Notes: generated from the letters alone by a model not told the origin. A stretch of 64,000 bases of DNA from Erythrobacter sp. EC-HK427 (GCF_902498745.1 NZ_LR701479.1:1943663-2007662); one strand, 5' to 3'. Positions 48,536 to 61,688 are shown, numbered from the stretch's first letter. Numbers and translations: made by a program.

Positions 48536-49159
48536 TCAGGCCTCGCGTGAATAGGCGGGGAGGCCCAGCTTGAAGCGGATTGCGGCGGCGCGCAGAATGA
48601 AACCTGCCAGCCCGGCGACGATCCACACCGGCTCGCGCGACAGGCCCAACGCGTCTCCCAGCACGCAGAGCAGTGCGGAAAGCGCCGCGGCGGTCACGTA
48701 AAGCTCTGGCCCCATGATGATCGACGGCCTGCCCGCCACCACGTCGCGGATAATGCCGCCCACGCAGCCGGTCACCACGCCCATCATCACCGCCGGAACG
48801 GGCGGGACGCCATAACTCAGCGCCTTGGCCGCACCCAGCACCGCATAGGCGGTAAGCCCCAGCCCGTCCGCATATTCCAGCAGCTTTCCGTCCCACCACC
48901 GCGTTGGCGTGAACCAGGCGAGCAGCGCGGTGGAAAAGCACACCAGCGCGATCCACGGGTCGCGAATCCAGAACACCGGCGCATCTATCAGCAGATCGCG
49001 CACCGTTCCGCCGCCCACGCCGGTGAAGAGCGCGAAGAACACCATCGTGACGAAAGTCTGCCGTTCCTTGGCGGCGAGCAAAGCGCCGGACAATGCAAAT
49101 ATCGCCACGCCGACGATGTCGAGCACATCGAGCAGCGGGGTGAGAATTTGCGGGGTCAT
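48536..49159 (-). CDS. Trimeric intracellular cation (TRIC) channel family protein
   Basis: 207 residues, seven hydrophobic helices, two inverted-topology halves each with the glycine-Arg-Asp pore motif: FTGVGGGTVRDLL and TGCVGGIIRDVV. Formerly UPF0126/YadS. Known structures are homotrimeric K+/cation channels. The ATG at 49159 overlaps the stop of the PepSY gene by ATGA, so the two are coupled; a longer upstream frame would run through that gene. Confidence 0.88.
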   Translation of the reverse strand: MTPQILTPLLDVLDIVGVAIFALSGALLAAKERQTFVTMVFFALFTGVGGGTVRDLLIDAPVFWIRDPWIALVCFSTALLAWFTPTRWWDGKLLEYADGLGLTAYAVLGAAKALSYGVPPVPAVMMGVVTGCVGGIIRDVVAGRPSIIMGPELYVTAAALSALLCVLGDALGLSREPVWIVAGLAGFILRAAAIRFKLGLPAYSREA

Positions 49160-49854
49160 GTCAGGCCCCTGATCCGCGATTTGCGTCGCCGGAACATCAG
49201 CACGCAGCCGAGCAGCGATCCGATCACGCCCAAGGCAGCGAACAGGATCAGGATCGGGTGGCTGGTATCCTCGCGGGTTTGCAGATCCATGATGTGCAGG
49301 CCCCACATAAAATCGAACACCCGCCACCAGCGCGTGCGGATGGCAGCGATTTCGCCTGTGGTCCGATCAATATAGATATGCGTCCCGTCCTCCAAAGTCG
49401 CCCGCCAGGTGGGAACGGGTCGGCGGAAATCGAACGGCGGGTTGTCCGCTCCAAAGGCTTCGAAAGCCACCGTATTGTCGCCGCCAATGATGCGTTCGGC
49501 CACCAGCGCGCGGGCATAGGCCTCGTCCGCCTCCGCGATGGCAGCGCCGGTGCCATCGGCGGCGTAGCGGGCGGTGTTGCCTTCTGCATCGGTGACGAAC
49601 CACACGGGCCTGTCCCCCTGCATTACGGCGCGCAACTCCATCGATCCCGCATCGGGGATGTCTGGCAAAACGAGTTGGGCGGGCAAGGGAGCCTGTTCGA
49701 TCTCGACGCGCAAATGGTTGCCGCGCACTTCCTCGATAGGGGTGATGACCATTACAAGGCCGGTCACCGTCCACATCAGCACCGGCACACCGACCAGCCA
49801 GCCGAGCCAGATGTGCCATTTGGCGAACAGTCGCATGAGTTTGGAGCGGGTCAT
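49156..49854 (-). CDS. PepSY-domain membrane protein
   Basis: 232 residues from the ATG at 49854 (AAGGA upstream). First helix WHIWLGWLVGVPVLMWTVTG, a periplasmic domain with PepSY features (DEAYARALVAERIIGGDNTV; GTHIYIDRTTGEIAAIRTRW), second helix ILILFAALGVIGSLLGCVLM. Small PepSY-associated TM proteins are common near iron/heme uptake genes, but no such gene is adjacent. The 14 residues that could be read upstream come from the palindromic repeat and are rejected. Coupled to the TRIC gene. Confidence 0.8.
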   Translation of the reverse strand: MTRSKLMRLFAKWHIWLGWLVGVPVLMWTVTGLVMVITPIEEVRGNHLRVEIEQAPLPAQLVLPDIPDAGSMELRAVMQGDRPVWFVTDAEGNTARYAADGTGAAIAEADEAYARALVAERIIGGDNTVAFEAFGADNPPFDFRRPVPTWRATLEDGTHIYIDRTTGEIAAIRTRWWRVFDFMWGLHIMDLQTREDTSHPILILFAALGVIGSLLGCVLMFRRRKSRIRGLT

Positions 49855-49864
49855 CATTTTCCTT

Positions 49865-49950
49865 GTCATTGCGAGGCGACAAAGTCGCCGTGGCAATCCA
49901 GTCCAAGCGTTGTTGCTGGAGTGCCGCGTCGCTGCGCTCCTCGCAATGAC
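49865..49950. repeat. REP-like palindrome, family C
   Basis: GTCATTGCGAGGCGACAAAG at one end and GCGCTCCTCGCAATGAC at the other, about 86 bases in total, with an inner GTCGCCGTGGCAATCCAG. This GTCATTGCGAGG palindrome is a common mobile-type short repeat in several alphaproteobacteria. It lies exactly between two minus-strand genes and reaches the PepSY ribosome binding site. Confidence 0.78.
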
Positions 49951-49963
49951 GAAATTTCTGGCG

Positions 49964-50386
49964 CTAGTCCTTCGCGAACAGCTGCGCGCGGTCGGCGAAG
50001 GCTTTCATCTCGATCGCATTGCCTGCCGGATCGCGGAAGAACATCGTCGCCTGCTCGCCCGCCTGGCCTTTGAAGCGGATGGTCGGCTCCATCACGAAGC
50101 GGGTTCCGGCGGCGGCGAGGCGGCCCGCAAGTTCCTGCCATTGCGCCATATCGAGCACCACGCCGAAATGCGGCACCGGCACGTCATGTCCGTCCACCGC
50201 ATTGCTCGCGCGGTCGCCCGCCGCGCCCGAGAGATGGGCGACGATCTGGTGGCCGTAGAAGTCGAAATCGATCCAGTGGTCGGAGGATCGCCCCTCCGCG
50301 CAGCCCATCACGCCGCCCCAGAAAGCGCGGGCCGCGTCCAGATCATCGACCGGAAAAGCGAGGTGAAAGGGAGGCATGGTGGTCAT
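49964..50386 (-). CDS. VOC family protein (glyoxalase/bleomycin-resistance fold)
   Basis: 140 residues of the single VOC module: [76 protein letters not shown]. Metal ligands by position: His near the start, His in HFGVVL and Glu in AIEMKAF. Specific reaction unknown. Coupled by ATGA to the membrane gene upstream (50383-50386). Confidence 0.87.
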   Translation of the reverse strand: MTTMPPFHLAFPVDDLDAARAFWGGVMGCAEGRSSDHWIDFDFYGHQIVAHLSGAAGDRASNAVDGHDVPVPHFGVVLDMAQWQELAGRLAAAGTRFVMEPTIRFKGQAGEQATMFFRDPAGNAIEMKAFADRAQLFAKD

Positions 50387-51203
50387 CGCTGCGGAACCTT
50401 CTTCAAACCGAGTGCGAGGCCGAATCCGATGATCGGCGCTGCGCCATAACCGATCAGCGGGGTCGGGTAACTGTTCATCATCGCCATGATCGCAAAGCCG
50501 AACAGCGCGCCCGCCAGCGCAAAACGCTTCTCGCGGCTGAGATGGCTGGCGAACAGGATCAGCGCGAAACTGGCTGCCAGCGCGGCGGCCAGCAGCAAAG
50601 CGAGCGCGACGTTCTGCTCTGCCGCCTGCACCAGCACCCGCTCGACAAAGGGCTGCGGCGGAACTTCACCGCGCACCGCCATCACCAGCGAGGCGAAGAA
50701 GCCGATCACCACTACGCCGCCCATGCGCCAGTCCTTGGTCACGTGGTGGATGCCGATGGCGGCAAAGGTGATGGCAAAGCCGGTCGCGGCATCGGGCTGG
50801 AAATAGGCGGCGAGGAGCGCAGCGAAGAGGATCGGCGCGCCCAGCTTGCGGTTGCGCGCGGCCAGCACGGCGAGCGGGGGCAGAGCGATCATGCCGGTAT
50901 GCAAGCCCAGCGGCCCGATCTGCACCCAGCGCTTCACGTCCTGCCCCGTCACCGAATTGACCGCTTCTCCCGCGGTCAGCGGCAGCAGCATGACCAGCAG
51001 CAACACGATGGCGAGGATATGGCGGCTCGGCGGCGTATGCGGCCCGCGACCCACGGCCACCCACAGCGCCATGACGGCGAGGACGGCCAGATTGGTGAGC
51101 GCGTAATGCGACGGCGCGCCGCCGATGCTCATCCACACCGCGCCCGCGACAACGGGAACCGCCAGCGCCGCGATGGCGGGGAGGCGGTTCCGCAACAGCT
51201 GCA

Positions 51204-51204
<1 letters not shown>
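50383..51204 (-). CDS. Membrane protein with remote SEDS (FtsW/RodA)-like features
   Basis: 273 residues, about nine hydrophobic helices. The ATG at 51204 shares a base with the lpdA stop (TGATG). Not firmly recognised. [20 protein letters not shown] followed by a helix and then [20 protein letters not shown] is laid out like the GAKRWI...QPSE and QPDLGTA segments of FtsW/RodA, but the protein is ~100 residues shorter and I see no equivalent of the periplasmic catalytic Asp loop. It could be a degenerate or specialised SEDS relative (inference). Position in the TCA operon is odd. Confidence 0.6.
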
Positions 51205-52622
<1,418 letters not shown>

Positions 52623-52623
52623 G

Positions 52624-52950
52624 TTATTGCTCCGTTGGCGTCGCGTCGGCAGAGGCTTCTGCCGCAGGTGCGGCACTTGTCGCACATTCATTGACAATGG
52701 TTTCGATATTCTCGCGGCTGATGTCGTCCGCTGTCAGGTCAGGATCGTTCAGGAACGCATCGGCGCTGCATTCGCAAACCCCCGCGACCCGGTCTGCCAC
52801 GATCCCTGCGCTTTGCGACATTTCCTGGCATTGCAGGACGACGGCATTGCGGATTTCCGCCTCCACCGCATCGCCCGCCATCTGCGTGGCGGCATCGCAG
52901 CCGGTGAGCGCTAAGGCTGCAGCGGCAAGGAGAGTCATTTGCTTCAGCAC
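52624..52950 (-). CDS. Small lipoprotein between sucB and lpdA
   Basis: 108 residues from a GTG at 52950 with AAGGAA eight bases upstream; an ATG at 52938 is the alternative. Lipobox LTGC after LKQMTLLAAAALA. The mature part has four Cys (LQCQEMSQSAG, GVCECSADAFL, VNECATSAA) and a region ADAFLNDPDLTADDI like small periplasmic Cys-rich proteins. Unknown family. It ends two bases before lpdA begins, so it is co-transcribed with the complex. Confidence 0.65.
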   Translation of the reverse strand: MLKQMTLLAAAALALTGCDAATQMAGDAVEAEIRNAVVLQCQEMSQSAGIVADRVAGVCECSADAFLNDPDLTADDISRENIETIVNECATSAAPAAEASADATPTEQ

Positions 52951-52973
52951 GGGCCGGGTTCCTTTATCGCACA

Positions 52974-54230
52974 TCACAGATCGATCAGCATCCGCATCGG
53001 ATCCTCGATCGCTTCCTTCATGATCTTGAGCGCAGTCACTGCCTCGCGCCCGTCGATGATGCGGTGATCGTAGCTCAGCGCGAGATACATCATCGGGCGC
53101 ACCACAACCTCGCCATTACGGACGACAGGGCGATCTTCAATCCGGTGCAGGCCAAGCACAGCAGACTGCGGCGGGTTGATGATCGGGGTCGACATCAGCG
53201 ATCCGAACACGCCGCCATTGGAAATGGTGAATGTGCCGCCGGTCATGTCTTCCATCGTAAGCGTGCCTTCCTTGGCGCGCTTGCCGAAATCGGCGATGGC
53301 GAGTTCGATCTCGGCAAAGCTCATCGCATCGACGCTGCGCACGACCGGAACCACCAGACCATTGGGCGCGCTGACGGCCACCGACAGGTCGACATAGTCG
53401 TGATACACGATCTCGTCCCCGTCGATATAGGCGTTGACTGCCGGAACGTCTTTCAACGCCAGCGCGGCGGCTTTGGCGAAGAACGACATGAAGCCCAGCT
53501 TGATGCCGTGCTTCTTGGCGAACACGTCCTTATAGGCCTCGCGCGCTGCGATTACGGCGGTCATGTCGCAATCATTGAAGGTGGTGAGCAGCGCGGCATT
53601 GTCCTGCGCGCTTTTCAGCCGCTTGGCGATGGTCTGGCGCATCCGCGTCATTTTGACGCGCTCCTCGCGGCGTTCACCCTTTGCCGAAGCAGGGGCGGGC
53701 GCGGGAGCGGGTGCGGGTGCGGGTGCGGGTGCGCTTGCCGGAGCAGCACTGCCCGCGCTTTTCGCTTGGGCGGCGGCGATCACGTCTTCCTTGGTCAGGC
53801 GGCCGTCTTTGCCGCTGCCCTTGATCGTGGTGGGATCGACCCCGTGTTCGATCACCGCACGGCGCACGGCAGGCGACATGGTGAGCGAGGGATCGACCGC
53901 AGCGGTGTCGTCAGCTTCGCTCTTCGCGGCGCTTCCGGCATCGGCAGGCTTGGCAGCAGCAGCAGGGGCAGCGGCGGGTTTGGCAGCCGCGCCGCCTTCT
54001 TCAACAATCGCGATAATCGCGCCGACTTCCACTGTGTCGCCCACGCCGACCTTGTGTTCGCCGAGCACTCCGGCGACAGGCGAGGGGACTTCGACCGCGA
54101 CCTTGTCGGTTTCGAGGCTGGCAATAGGCTCGTCAGCGGCGACCGCATCGCCGGGCTGCTTCAGCCATTCGCCAAGAGTGGCCTCGGTAACGCTTTCGCC
54201 GAGAGTGGGAACTTTAACTTCGGTTGCCAT
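52974..54230 (-). CDS. sucB: 2-oxoglutarate dehydrogenase E2 (dihydrolipoyl succinyltransferase)
   Basis: 418 residues. Lipoyl domain with K43 in ETDKVAVEV, a first Ala/Pro/Lys linker, E3-binding domain ([36 protein letters not shown]), a second linker of alternating Ala-Pro, then the catalytic domain ending in [13 protein letters not shown] (His and Asp). Core of the complex. The AP linker is encoded by a GGTGCG hexamer tract at 53695-53733. Confidence 0.96.
   Translation of the reverse strand: MATEVKVPTLGESVTEATLGEWLKQPGDAVAADEPIASLETDKVAVEVPSPVAGVLGEHKVGVGDTVEVGAIIAIVEEGGAAAKPAAAPAAAAKPADAGSAAKSEADDTAAVDPSLTMSPAVRRAVIEHGVDPTTIKGSGKDGRLTKEDVIAAAQAKSAGSAAPASAPAPAPAPAPAPAPASAKGERREERVKMTRMRQTIAKRLKSAQDNAALLTTFNDCDMTAVIAAREAYKDVFAKKHGIKLGFMSFFAKAAALALKDVPAVNAYIDGDEIVYHDYVDLSVAVSAPNGLVVPVVRSVDAMSFAEIELAIADFGKRAKEGTLTMEDMTGGTFTISNGGVFGSLMSTPIINPPQSAVLGLHRIEDRPVVRNGEVVVRPMMYLALSYDHRIIDGREAVTALKIMKEAIEDPMRMLIDL
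53695..53733. repeat. Hexamer microsatellite in the sucB linker
   Basis: About five imperfect copies of GGTGCG/GGAGCG/GGCGCG, encoding alternating Ala-Pro on the minus strand. Copy number changes would keep frame, changing only linker length. Confidence 0.65.
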
Positions 54231-54257
54231 GTGACTGTTTTCCTTGGCGTCCTGTGA

Positions 54258-57086
54258 TTATTTCTTGGCGCGCTTGGCATTGCCGGAGACGCGCCCCGAC
54301 AGGCCCAGCGCATCGGCGATGAGCGCATCCTGCTGTTCGACATGGCGCCTTGCAAGTCCGGTGGCGGGGGATGCGGCTTCGTCGCGGCCCGCGTAAACCG
54401 GGCGCATACCCTTGTGCCCGGCGGCGGTCAGCGCGTCCTCGATGCGGTTCTGCACGAAGAACCACGCACCATTATTGTGCGGTTCTTCCTGACACCAGAC
54501 GACCTCTTGCAGATTGCCCATCCGCTTGAGGCGCACGGCGAGCGGTTCGCCGGGGAAGGGGTAAAGCTGCTCGATCCGCACGATGGAGACATCGTCCAGA
54601 CCTTCGGCATTGCGCTTTTCCATCAGATCGAAAGCGACTTTGCCGCTGCAAAGCACAAGGCGGCGCACCTTGGCATCGGCAATGTCCTTGCGGTCCGAAA
54701 GGATGCGCTTGAAGCTGCTGCCGTTGAGGAAGTCGCTCGTTGCCGATTTTGCCTCCGGGTGCCGCAGCAGGCTCTTGGGCGACATAATGACCAGCGGCTT
54801 GCGGAACGGGCGCATCATCTGGCGGCGGAGAACGTGGAAGTAATTCGCCGGACTGGTGATGTTGCAGACCTGGATATTGTCGTTCGCGCAGAGTTGCAGG
54901 AAGCGTTCCAAACGGGCAGAGGAATGCTCCGGCCCCTGCCCTTCATAACCGTGCGGCAACAGCATCACGAGGCCGTTGGCGCGCTGCCACTTTGCTTCAC
55001 CTGCGGCGATGAACTGGTCGATCATGATCTGCGCGCCATTGGCAAAATCGCCGAACTGCGCTTCCCACAACACCAGCGTTTTGGGATCAGCCATGGCAAA
55101 ACCATATTCGAAGCCAAGCACGCCGAACTCGCTCAGCGTGGAATCATACACCTCGAACTTGCCATGCGGCAGAGTGGTGAGGGGGATGTATTTTGCTTCG
55201 GTGTTCTGATCGACCCAGATCGCGTGCCGCTGGCTGAAGGTGCCGCGTCCCGAATCCTGCCCCGAAAGGCGCACGCCGTAGCCTTCGGATACGAGGCTGC
55301 CGAAAGCGAGCGCTTCGGCCGTCGCCCAGTCGAACCCTTCGCCGGTCTCGAACATTGCCGCCTTGGCATCGAGCACACGTTGCAAGGTTTTGTGGATAGT
55401 GACTTTCTCGGGCACAGTTGTCAGCGTACGGCCAAGACTGTCGAATAGTTTGCGCTCGATCCCGCTTTCCGCATTGCGACGTGCGGTTTCCGGATCGGCG
55501 GGCTTGTGCAGTCCGCTCCAGCGGCCGGCGAACCAGTCGACTTCGTTGGGCTTGTAACTCTTGCCCGCTTCAAATTCCTCATCGAGCTGCGCGATGAACT
55601 CATCGCGCATTTCCGGCGCGGTGCCCGGTTCGATCACGCCTTCGGCCAGCAGCCGTTCCGAATAGACTTCGGACACGCGCGGATGGTTGCGGATTGCCTT
55701 ATACATCAGCGGCTGGGTGAAGCTGGGCTCGTCGCCTTCATTGTGGCCGAAGCGGCGATAGCACCACATATCGATCACAATATCGCGCTTGAACCGCTGG
55801 CGGTATTCAATCGCGAGCTTGCAGGCGAATGTCACCGCTTCCGGATTATCGCCATTCACGTGCAGGATCGGCGCTTGTACGCCCTTCGCCACGTCGGACG
55901 GGTAGGGCGAAGACCGCGCGAATTTGGGCGAGGTCGTGAAGCCGATCTGGTTGTTGATGATGAAGTGGATGCAGCCGCCAGTGGAATAGCCGCGCACGCC
56001 CGACAGGCCGAAGCATTCCCACACCACGCCTTGCCCGGCAAAGGCCGCATCGCCGTGGATAAGCACGGGCAACACTTGCTCATGCGCGTCCAGATCGTCG
56101 CGGAACGCCTGCTGCGCCCGCGTCTTGCCGAGCACGACGGGGTTTACGGCTTCCAGATGCGAGGGGTTGGGCACGAGGCTCATATGCACCTTGATGCCGT
56201 CAAATTCGCGGTCGGTGCTGGTGCCGAGGTGGTACTTCACATCGCCTGAACCGCCGACATCATCGGGATTGGCCGAGCCGCCCGAAAACTCGTGGAAGAT
56301 CACGCGGTAAGGCTTGGCCATCACATTGGCGAGCACGTTCAACCGCCCGCGGTGCGCCATGCCGTAGATGATCTCGCGCACGCCCGTGCTGCCGCCATAT
56401 TTGATGACCGCTTCCAGCGCCGGGATCATCGCTTCGCCGCCATCGAGGCCGAAGCGCTTGGTGCCGACATATTTCTTGGCGAGATACTTTTCGTATTCCT
56501 CGCCGCGGATCACGGCCTGCAGAATAGCCTTCTTGCCTTCGGGGGTGAAGCTGATCGTATCTTCGGGCTTTTCGAACTTGTCCTGCAGGAAGCGCCGTTC
56601 CTCGGTATCGGCGATATGCATATATTCGAGGCCGACATCGCCGCAGTAAGTGGCGCGCAGGACTTCGAACAGAGTGCCGACCTTGACCCATTCGAACCCG
56701 AACGCGCCACCGACATAAACTTCCTTCGCCTCCTGCCCCGCAAAGCCGTGCCATTCCAGCGTCAACTCGGCAGGGACTTCGGGATGCGAGAGGCCCAGCG
56801 GATCGAGATTGGCCGCCAGATGCCCGCGCACACGGTAAAGCCGGATCAGCAGCATGGCCTGCACCGACTGGCGGCAGGCTTCTTCGATGCTGGCCTTGTC
56901 GGTTGGCTTGCCCGCTGCCGCTGCGGCCTGCTGCACCGCGACGAACATATCGGTCGGATCCATCGCCGCATCGCGGTCTGCCGCGTCGTCGGTGAGCGGC
57001 CAGCGCGGATTGCTCCAGCTCGGCCCCGCTTGCGGCCCGTCCTGTCCGGGCAGTTCGGGGAGGAAGTTTTTCGGTTCGTTACCCAT
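54258..57086 (-). CDS. sucA: 2-oxoglutarate dehydrogenase E1
   Basis: 942 residues. Thiamine-diphosphate region GDAAFAGQGVVWECFGLSGV followed by RGYSTGGCIHFIINNQIGFT, the substrate-side HNEGDEPSFTQP, and the C-terminal pyrimidine-binding half (LPHGYEGQGPEHSSARLERF; MSPKSLLRHPEA). Decarboxylates 2-oxoglutarate and passes succinyl to E2. Lies between sucD and sucB on the minus strand. Confidence 0.97.
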   Translation of the reverse strand: MGNEPKNFLPELPGQDGPQAGPSWSNPRWPLTDDAADRDAAMDPTDMFVAVQQAAAAAGKPTDKASIEEACRQSVQAMLLIRLYRVRGHLAANLDPLGLSHPEVPAELTLEWHGFAGQEAKEVYVGGAFGFEWVKVGTLFEVLRATYCGDVGLEYMHIADTEERRFLQDKFEKPEDTISFTPEGKKAILQAVIRGEEYEKYLAKKYVGTKRFGLDGGEAMIPALEAVIKYGGSTGVREIIYGMAHRGRLNVLANVMAKPYRVIFHEFSGGSANPDDVGGSGDVKYHLGTSTDREFDGIKVHMSLVPNPSHLEAVNPVVLGKTRAQQAFRDDLDAHEQVLPVLIHGDAAFAGQGVVWECFGLSGVRGYSTGGCIHFIINNQIGFTTSPKFARSSPYPSDVAKGVQAPILHVNGDNPEAVTFACKLAIEYRQRFKRDIVIDMWCYRRFGHNEGDEPSFTQPLMYKAIRNHPRVSEVYSERLLAEGVIEPGTAPEMRDEFIAQLDEEFEAGKSYKPNEVDWFAGRWSGLHKPADPETARRNAESGIERKLFDSLGRTLTTVPEKVTIHKTLQRVLDAKAAMFETGEGFDWATAEALAFGSLVSEGYGVRLSGQDSGRGTFSQRHAIWVDQNTEAKYIPLTTLPHGKFEVYDSTLSEFGVLGFEYGFAMADPKTLVLWEAQFGDFANGAQIMIDQFIAAGEAKWQRANGLVMLLPHGYEGQGPEHSSARLERFLQLCANDNIQVCNITSPANYFHVLRRQMMRPFRKPLVIMSPKSLLRHPEAKSATSDFLNGSSFKRILSDRKDIADAKVRRLVLCSGKVAFDLMEKRNAEGLDDVSIVRIEQLYPFPGEPLAVRLKRMGNLQEVVWCQEEPHNNGAWFFVQNRIEDALTAAGHKGMRPVYAGRDEAASPATGLARRHVEQQDALIADALGLSGRVSGNAKRAKK

Positions 57087-57104
57087 GGCGGTTCTCGCTA
57101 GCGG

Positions 57105-57995
57105 TTACGCCAGCTCCTTCAGCAGCGCGTCCAGTGTGGTGCCCAGTTCGCTGGGCGAGGGGGAGACGCGGATGCCCGCATCTTCCATCGCTGCGATCTT
57201 GTCTTCCGCGCCGCCTTTGCCGCCCGAAACGATGGCGCCCGCGTGGCCCATGCGGCGGCCGGGAGGCGCGGTGCGACCGGCGATGAAGCCGACGACCGGC
57301 TTGGAACGCCCTTTTGCCGCTTCCGCCTTAAGGAATGCCGCAGCTTCCTCCTCCGCAGAACCCCCGATCTCGCCGATCATGATGATCGACTTGGTTTCGG
57401 GATCGTCGAGGAACAGGTCGAGCACGTCGATAAAGTTGGTGCCGTTCACCGGATCGCCGCCAATGCCGACAGCGGTAGACTGGCCAAGGCCCACGGCGGT
57501 GGTCTGGTGCACCGCTTCGTAGGTGAGCGTGCCCGAACGCGAAACGACGCCGACGCTGCCCTTCTGGAAGATCTTGCCCGGCATGATGCCGATCTTGCAC
57601 TCGTCCGGCGTCAGCACGCCGGGGCAATTGGGGCCGATCAGGCGGGACTTGGAGCCGGTGAGCGCGCGCTTCACGGTAATCATGTCCATCACCGGAACGC
57701 CCTCGGTGATGGTGATGATCAGCTCGACCTCGGCCTCGATCGCTTCGAGGATTGCATCTGCTGCGAAGGGCGGCGGCACATAGATGCAACTCGCGGTCGC
57801 GCCGGTGGCTTCCACCGCCTCGCGCACCGTGTTGAACTGCGGCAGGCCGAGATGCTCGGAGCCGCCTTTGCCCGGCGTCACCCCCGCCACCATCTGCGTC
57901 CCGTAATCGAGCGCCTGCTGCGTGTGGAACGTGCCGGTATTGCCGGTCATCCCTTGCGTGATGACCTTGGTGTCTTTGTTTACGAGGATGGACAA
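57105..57995 (-). CDS. sucD: Succinyl-CoA synthetase alpha subunit
   Basis: 296 residues from a TTG at 57995 with GGAG seven bases upstream. CoA-binding [29 protein letters not shown], and the phosphohistidine loop [18 protein letters not shown]. Makes succinate with ATP/GTP formation together with SucC. The beta subunit gene sucC, usually adjacent, is not in this window. Confidence 0.95.
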   Translation of the reverse strand: MSILVNKDTKVITQGMTGNTGTFHTQQALDYGTQMVAGVTPGKGGSEHLGLPQFNTVREAVEATGATASCIYVPPPFAADAILEAIEAEVELIITITEGVPVMDMITVKRALTGSKSRLIGPNCPGVLTPDECKIGIMPGKIFQKGSVGVVSRSGTLTYEAVHQTTAVGLGQSTAVGIGGDPVNGTNFIDVLDLFLDDPETKSIIMIGEIGGSAEEEAAAFLKAEAAKGRSKPVVGFIAGRTAPPGRRMGHAGAIVSGGKGGAEDKIAAMEDAGIRVSPSPSELGTTLDALLKELA

Positions 57996-58008
57996 TTGAT
58001 TGCTCCGA

Positions 58009-59732
<1,724 letters not shown>

Positions 59733-60041
59733 TCAGCGGCGGCCGGTGCTGTCCACCGGATCAAGCTGGCGCGCCATGCGCCGGTCAAGCGCGCGGCAGA
59801 TTTCCAGCCAGTATTCGAACAGCTCGCGCTCGCCCGCCTTGCCCGCCAGAATCGCCTGTTCGCGGGCGTTCTGCGCGGCGGCAATGCCGTGCTCGGCAAA
59901 GTGCCGCAGGGCTGCATCCATCACGTTGCGCTGCACCGCATGGCCATTGTCGTTGGCCGGAACCAGCGACAGCATCCGCACCAGCTCGCGGTGCATACAG
60001 ACCGAGCGTTTGGTGCGGGAAGCGGCAAAGCGGATGGACAT
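59733..60041 (-). CDS. Small conserved-looking cytoplasmic protein
   Basis: 102 residues from the ATG at 60041; the frame can be read 12 codons further. LSLVPANDNGHAVQRNVMDA is a motif style I associate with short sphingomonad hypotheticals. The rest is helical and charged (REQAILAGKAGERELFEYWL). No signal peptide or known domain; function unknown. Confidence 0.6.
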   Translation of the reverse strand: MSIRFAASRTKRSVCMHRELVRMLSLVPANDNGHAVQRNVMDAALRHFAEHGIAAAQNAREQAILAGKAGERELFEYWLEICRALDRRMARQLDPVDSTGRR

Positions 60042-60195
60042 GGGAGGCGGAGTTCCGGTGTTCAAATTGGCAATCAACAGGCGCGATTAGCGACTGTACC
60101 CACTTGTAAAATGCACCTGCTAAGCAAGCGTGTTGCACAATGGTTTCCGCGATCTTTAGAACTGCCTACGGGTGCGCGGCCGCTTCACGTCGCGT

Positions 60196-61293
60196 TTAGT
60201 CGCGCTCTATCCAGCGCCCGCTATTGGCATATTCCTCGCGCACATTGCCGCTTTGCGGAAGGATATCGCTGCGCTGCTCTTCAGCAGGTGCAGCCTGGGC
60301 TTGCGGCTGCGTACCCGGCGTTTGCGGACGCGGAGCGGCAGCAGTAGGCGCGGCGGGCAGGGCATATTGCGACATATCGATCGGCACATCGAGCGCAGGT
60401 GCCTCCTGCGTCGCGGCGCGGGCGCGCTGCGGTGCGGGCTCTCCGCCGCCATAGCGCGAATGGAAGGCCGATGGTCGCCCGGCATTGCCCGGCATCCGGT
60501 AGAAGATATGGAAGCCGATCACCGTCACCGTCTCCAGCGTCGGTGCCCAATAGGGGTTGACCGCCAGCGTGTGGTAATGCGTCGCCGTGCCGACGGGGGC
60601 ATAGACCACGCCCGCCAAGGCCTCGCGCGCATGGCGGCCCGCGCGCGCCCAGCCAGCCGCAGAGGGGCGGCGATTGAGCGCGCCATCGCAAGTAAAGCTG
60701 AACTGGCATCCGGTGCGCCGCTCGCTGCCCTGGAACACGACGCCGCACACCGTGTTCGGGTATGCCGGATGCGCCACGCGGTTGAGCACGACCTGCGCTA
60801 CTGCGCGCTGGCCCGCATCGCTTTCGCTCGCCGCTTCGTAATAAATCGCCTGCGTCATGCATTGCTGCGCGCGGGCGTGATCCTGATCGCTGCCGCGAAT
60901 GCGCAGCGGGGTGGCGGCAAGCGGCAGATTGGCGAGCGCGCTGGCGGCGTCCTCGCTATCATCGGTGAGAATGCCCGCCCCGCCGATCACCTGGATGGGC
61001 CTGTCCCACGCATCGTTTTCGACGAGTTGCGGGGACTCTTCGAGGTAGTAGAAGGCGGAACCGGGAAAGCTCTCTCCCGGCGTTTCGAACGGCATCAGAT
61101 AGGGCAGTTCCGCCTCGTCTCCGCCGGAGAAAAACCCCGGCGCGCCATTGGCGGCAATCGCCGGAACCGCAATCGCCAGCGCCAACACGCCCGCCTTTTT
61201 GGCAAAGCCCTGCATCCGCTCACGCGGGGATGCGCGGCGGGTACGAAAATCCCGACGGGGAGATTCGGGGATGGTGATCGGAACGTGTTCCAC
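60196..61293 (-). CDS. SleB-type cell wall hydrolase (Hydrolase_2 family)
   Basis: 365 residues. N-terminal cytoplasmic tail, one membrane helix or signal (KAGVLALAIAVPAIAANGA), a linker, then the hydrolase domain ~residues 140-260: QCMTQAIYYEAASESDAGQR with the catalytic Glu, AVAQVVLNRVAHPAYPNTVC, CQFSFTCDGAL, and GVVYAPVGTATHYHTLAVNP. Family members cut peptidoglycan (SleB is a lytic transglycosylase in spores). The C-terminal ~100 residues are Pro/Ala/Gln-rich and disordered. Likely periplasmic wall remodelling. Confidence 0.85.
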   Translation of the reverse strand: MEHVPITIPESPRRDFRTRRASPRERMQGFAKKAGVLALAIAVPAIAANGAPGFFSGGDEAELPYLMPFETPGESFPGSAFYYLEESPQLVENDAWDRPIQVIGGAGILTDDSEDAASALANLPLAATPLRIRGSDQDHARAQQCMTQAIYYEAASESDAGQRAVAQVVLNRVAHPAYPNTVCGVVFQGSERRTGCQFSFTCDGALNRRPSAAGWARAGRHAREALAGVVYAPVGTATHYHTLAVNPYWAPTLETVTVIGFHIFYRMPGNAGRPSAFHSRYGGGEPAPQRARAATQEAPALDVPIDMSQYALPAAPTAAAPRPQTPGTQPQAQAAPAEEQRSDILPQSGNVREEYANSGRWIERD

Positions 61294-61417
61294 CCTTGCC
61301 CCATACAGGCATAGTCCTTGCCAAACACTTGCGCATCGCCGCGCGTGTCATGGCGGGACATTGGTTAATGCATGGCAAGGCTTGCAGCGCGCATGATACC
61401 AACTTAAGGGCAGGCAT

Positions 61418-61585
61418 CGTCACGGGTTGTTCGAGCGATCGAACCTAAGAGGGAAGCGGGTTCAAATCCCGCGCTGCCCCCGCAACTGTGACCGGGGAGC
61501 TTTCGCCCGATATGCCACTGCTTGTTGGAGCGGGAAGGCGGGCGGCAAGCGATGATCCGGGAGCCAGGAGACCTGCCGGGTGACG
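61418..61585 (+). ncRNA. Cobalamin (AdoCbl) riboswitch
   Basis: Conserved core AGGGAAGCGGGTTCAAATCC then CGCGCTGCCCCCGCAACTGT and the B12 box GAGCCAGGAGACCTGCC (61561-61577). Outer stem CGTCA (61418) / TGACG (61581). The ~168-base size fits the family. It lies ~100 bases before a BtuB-like receptor gene and should reduce its expression when cobalamin is plentiful; the start of btuB is a GTG after AGGAGG, fitting translational control. Confidence 0.95.
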
Positions 61586-61688
61586 GTCGCTTTTGCTGCC
61601 GGGCGGGGTGTACCGGACGCATTCGGACGAAGCGCAATCCCGCGCTGGCTTCCGTCATAGGCGACGTTCGCTTGTGATAGGAGGTTTT

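Noticed and set aside
49855-49896. Upstream extension of the PepSY protein (MPRRLCRLAMTRK)
   Set aside because: These residues are translated from the family C palindrome; the AAGGA site fits the ATG at 49854.
61437-61490. tRNA-like phrase GGGTTCAAATCCC in the leader of btuB
   Set aside because: It looks like a T-arm but is part of the cobalamin riboswitch core; no acceptor stem or anticodon arm fits.
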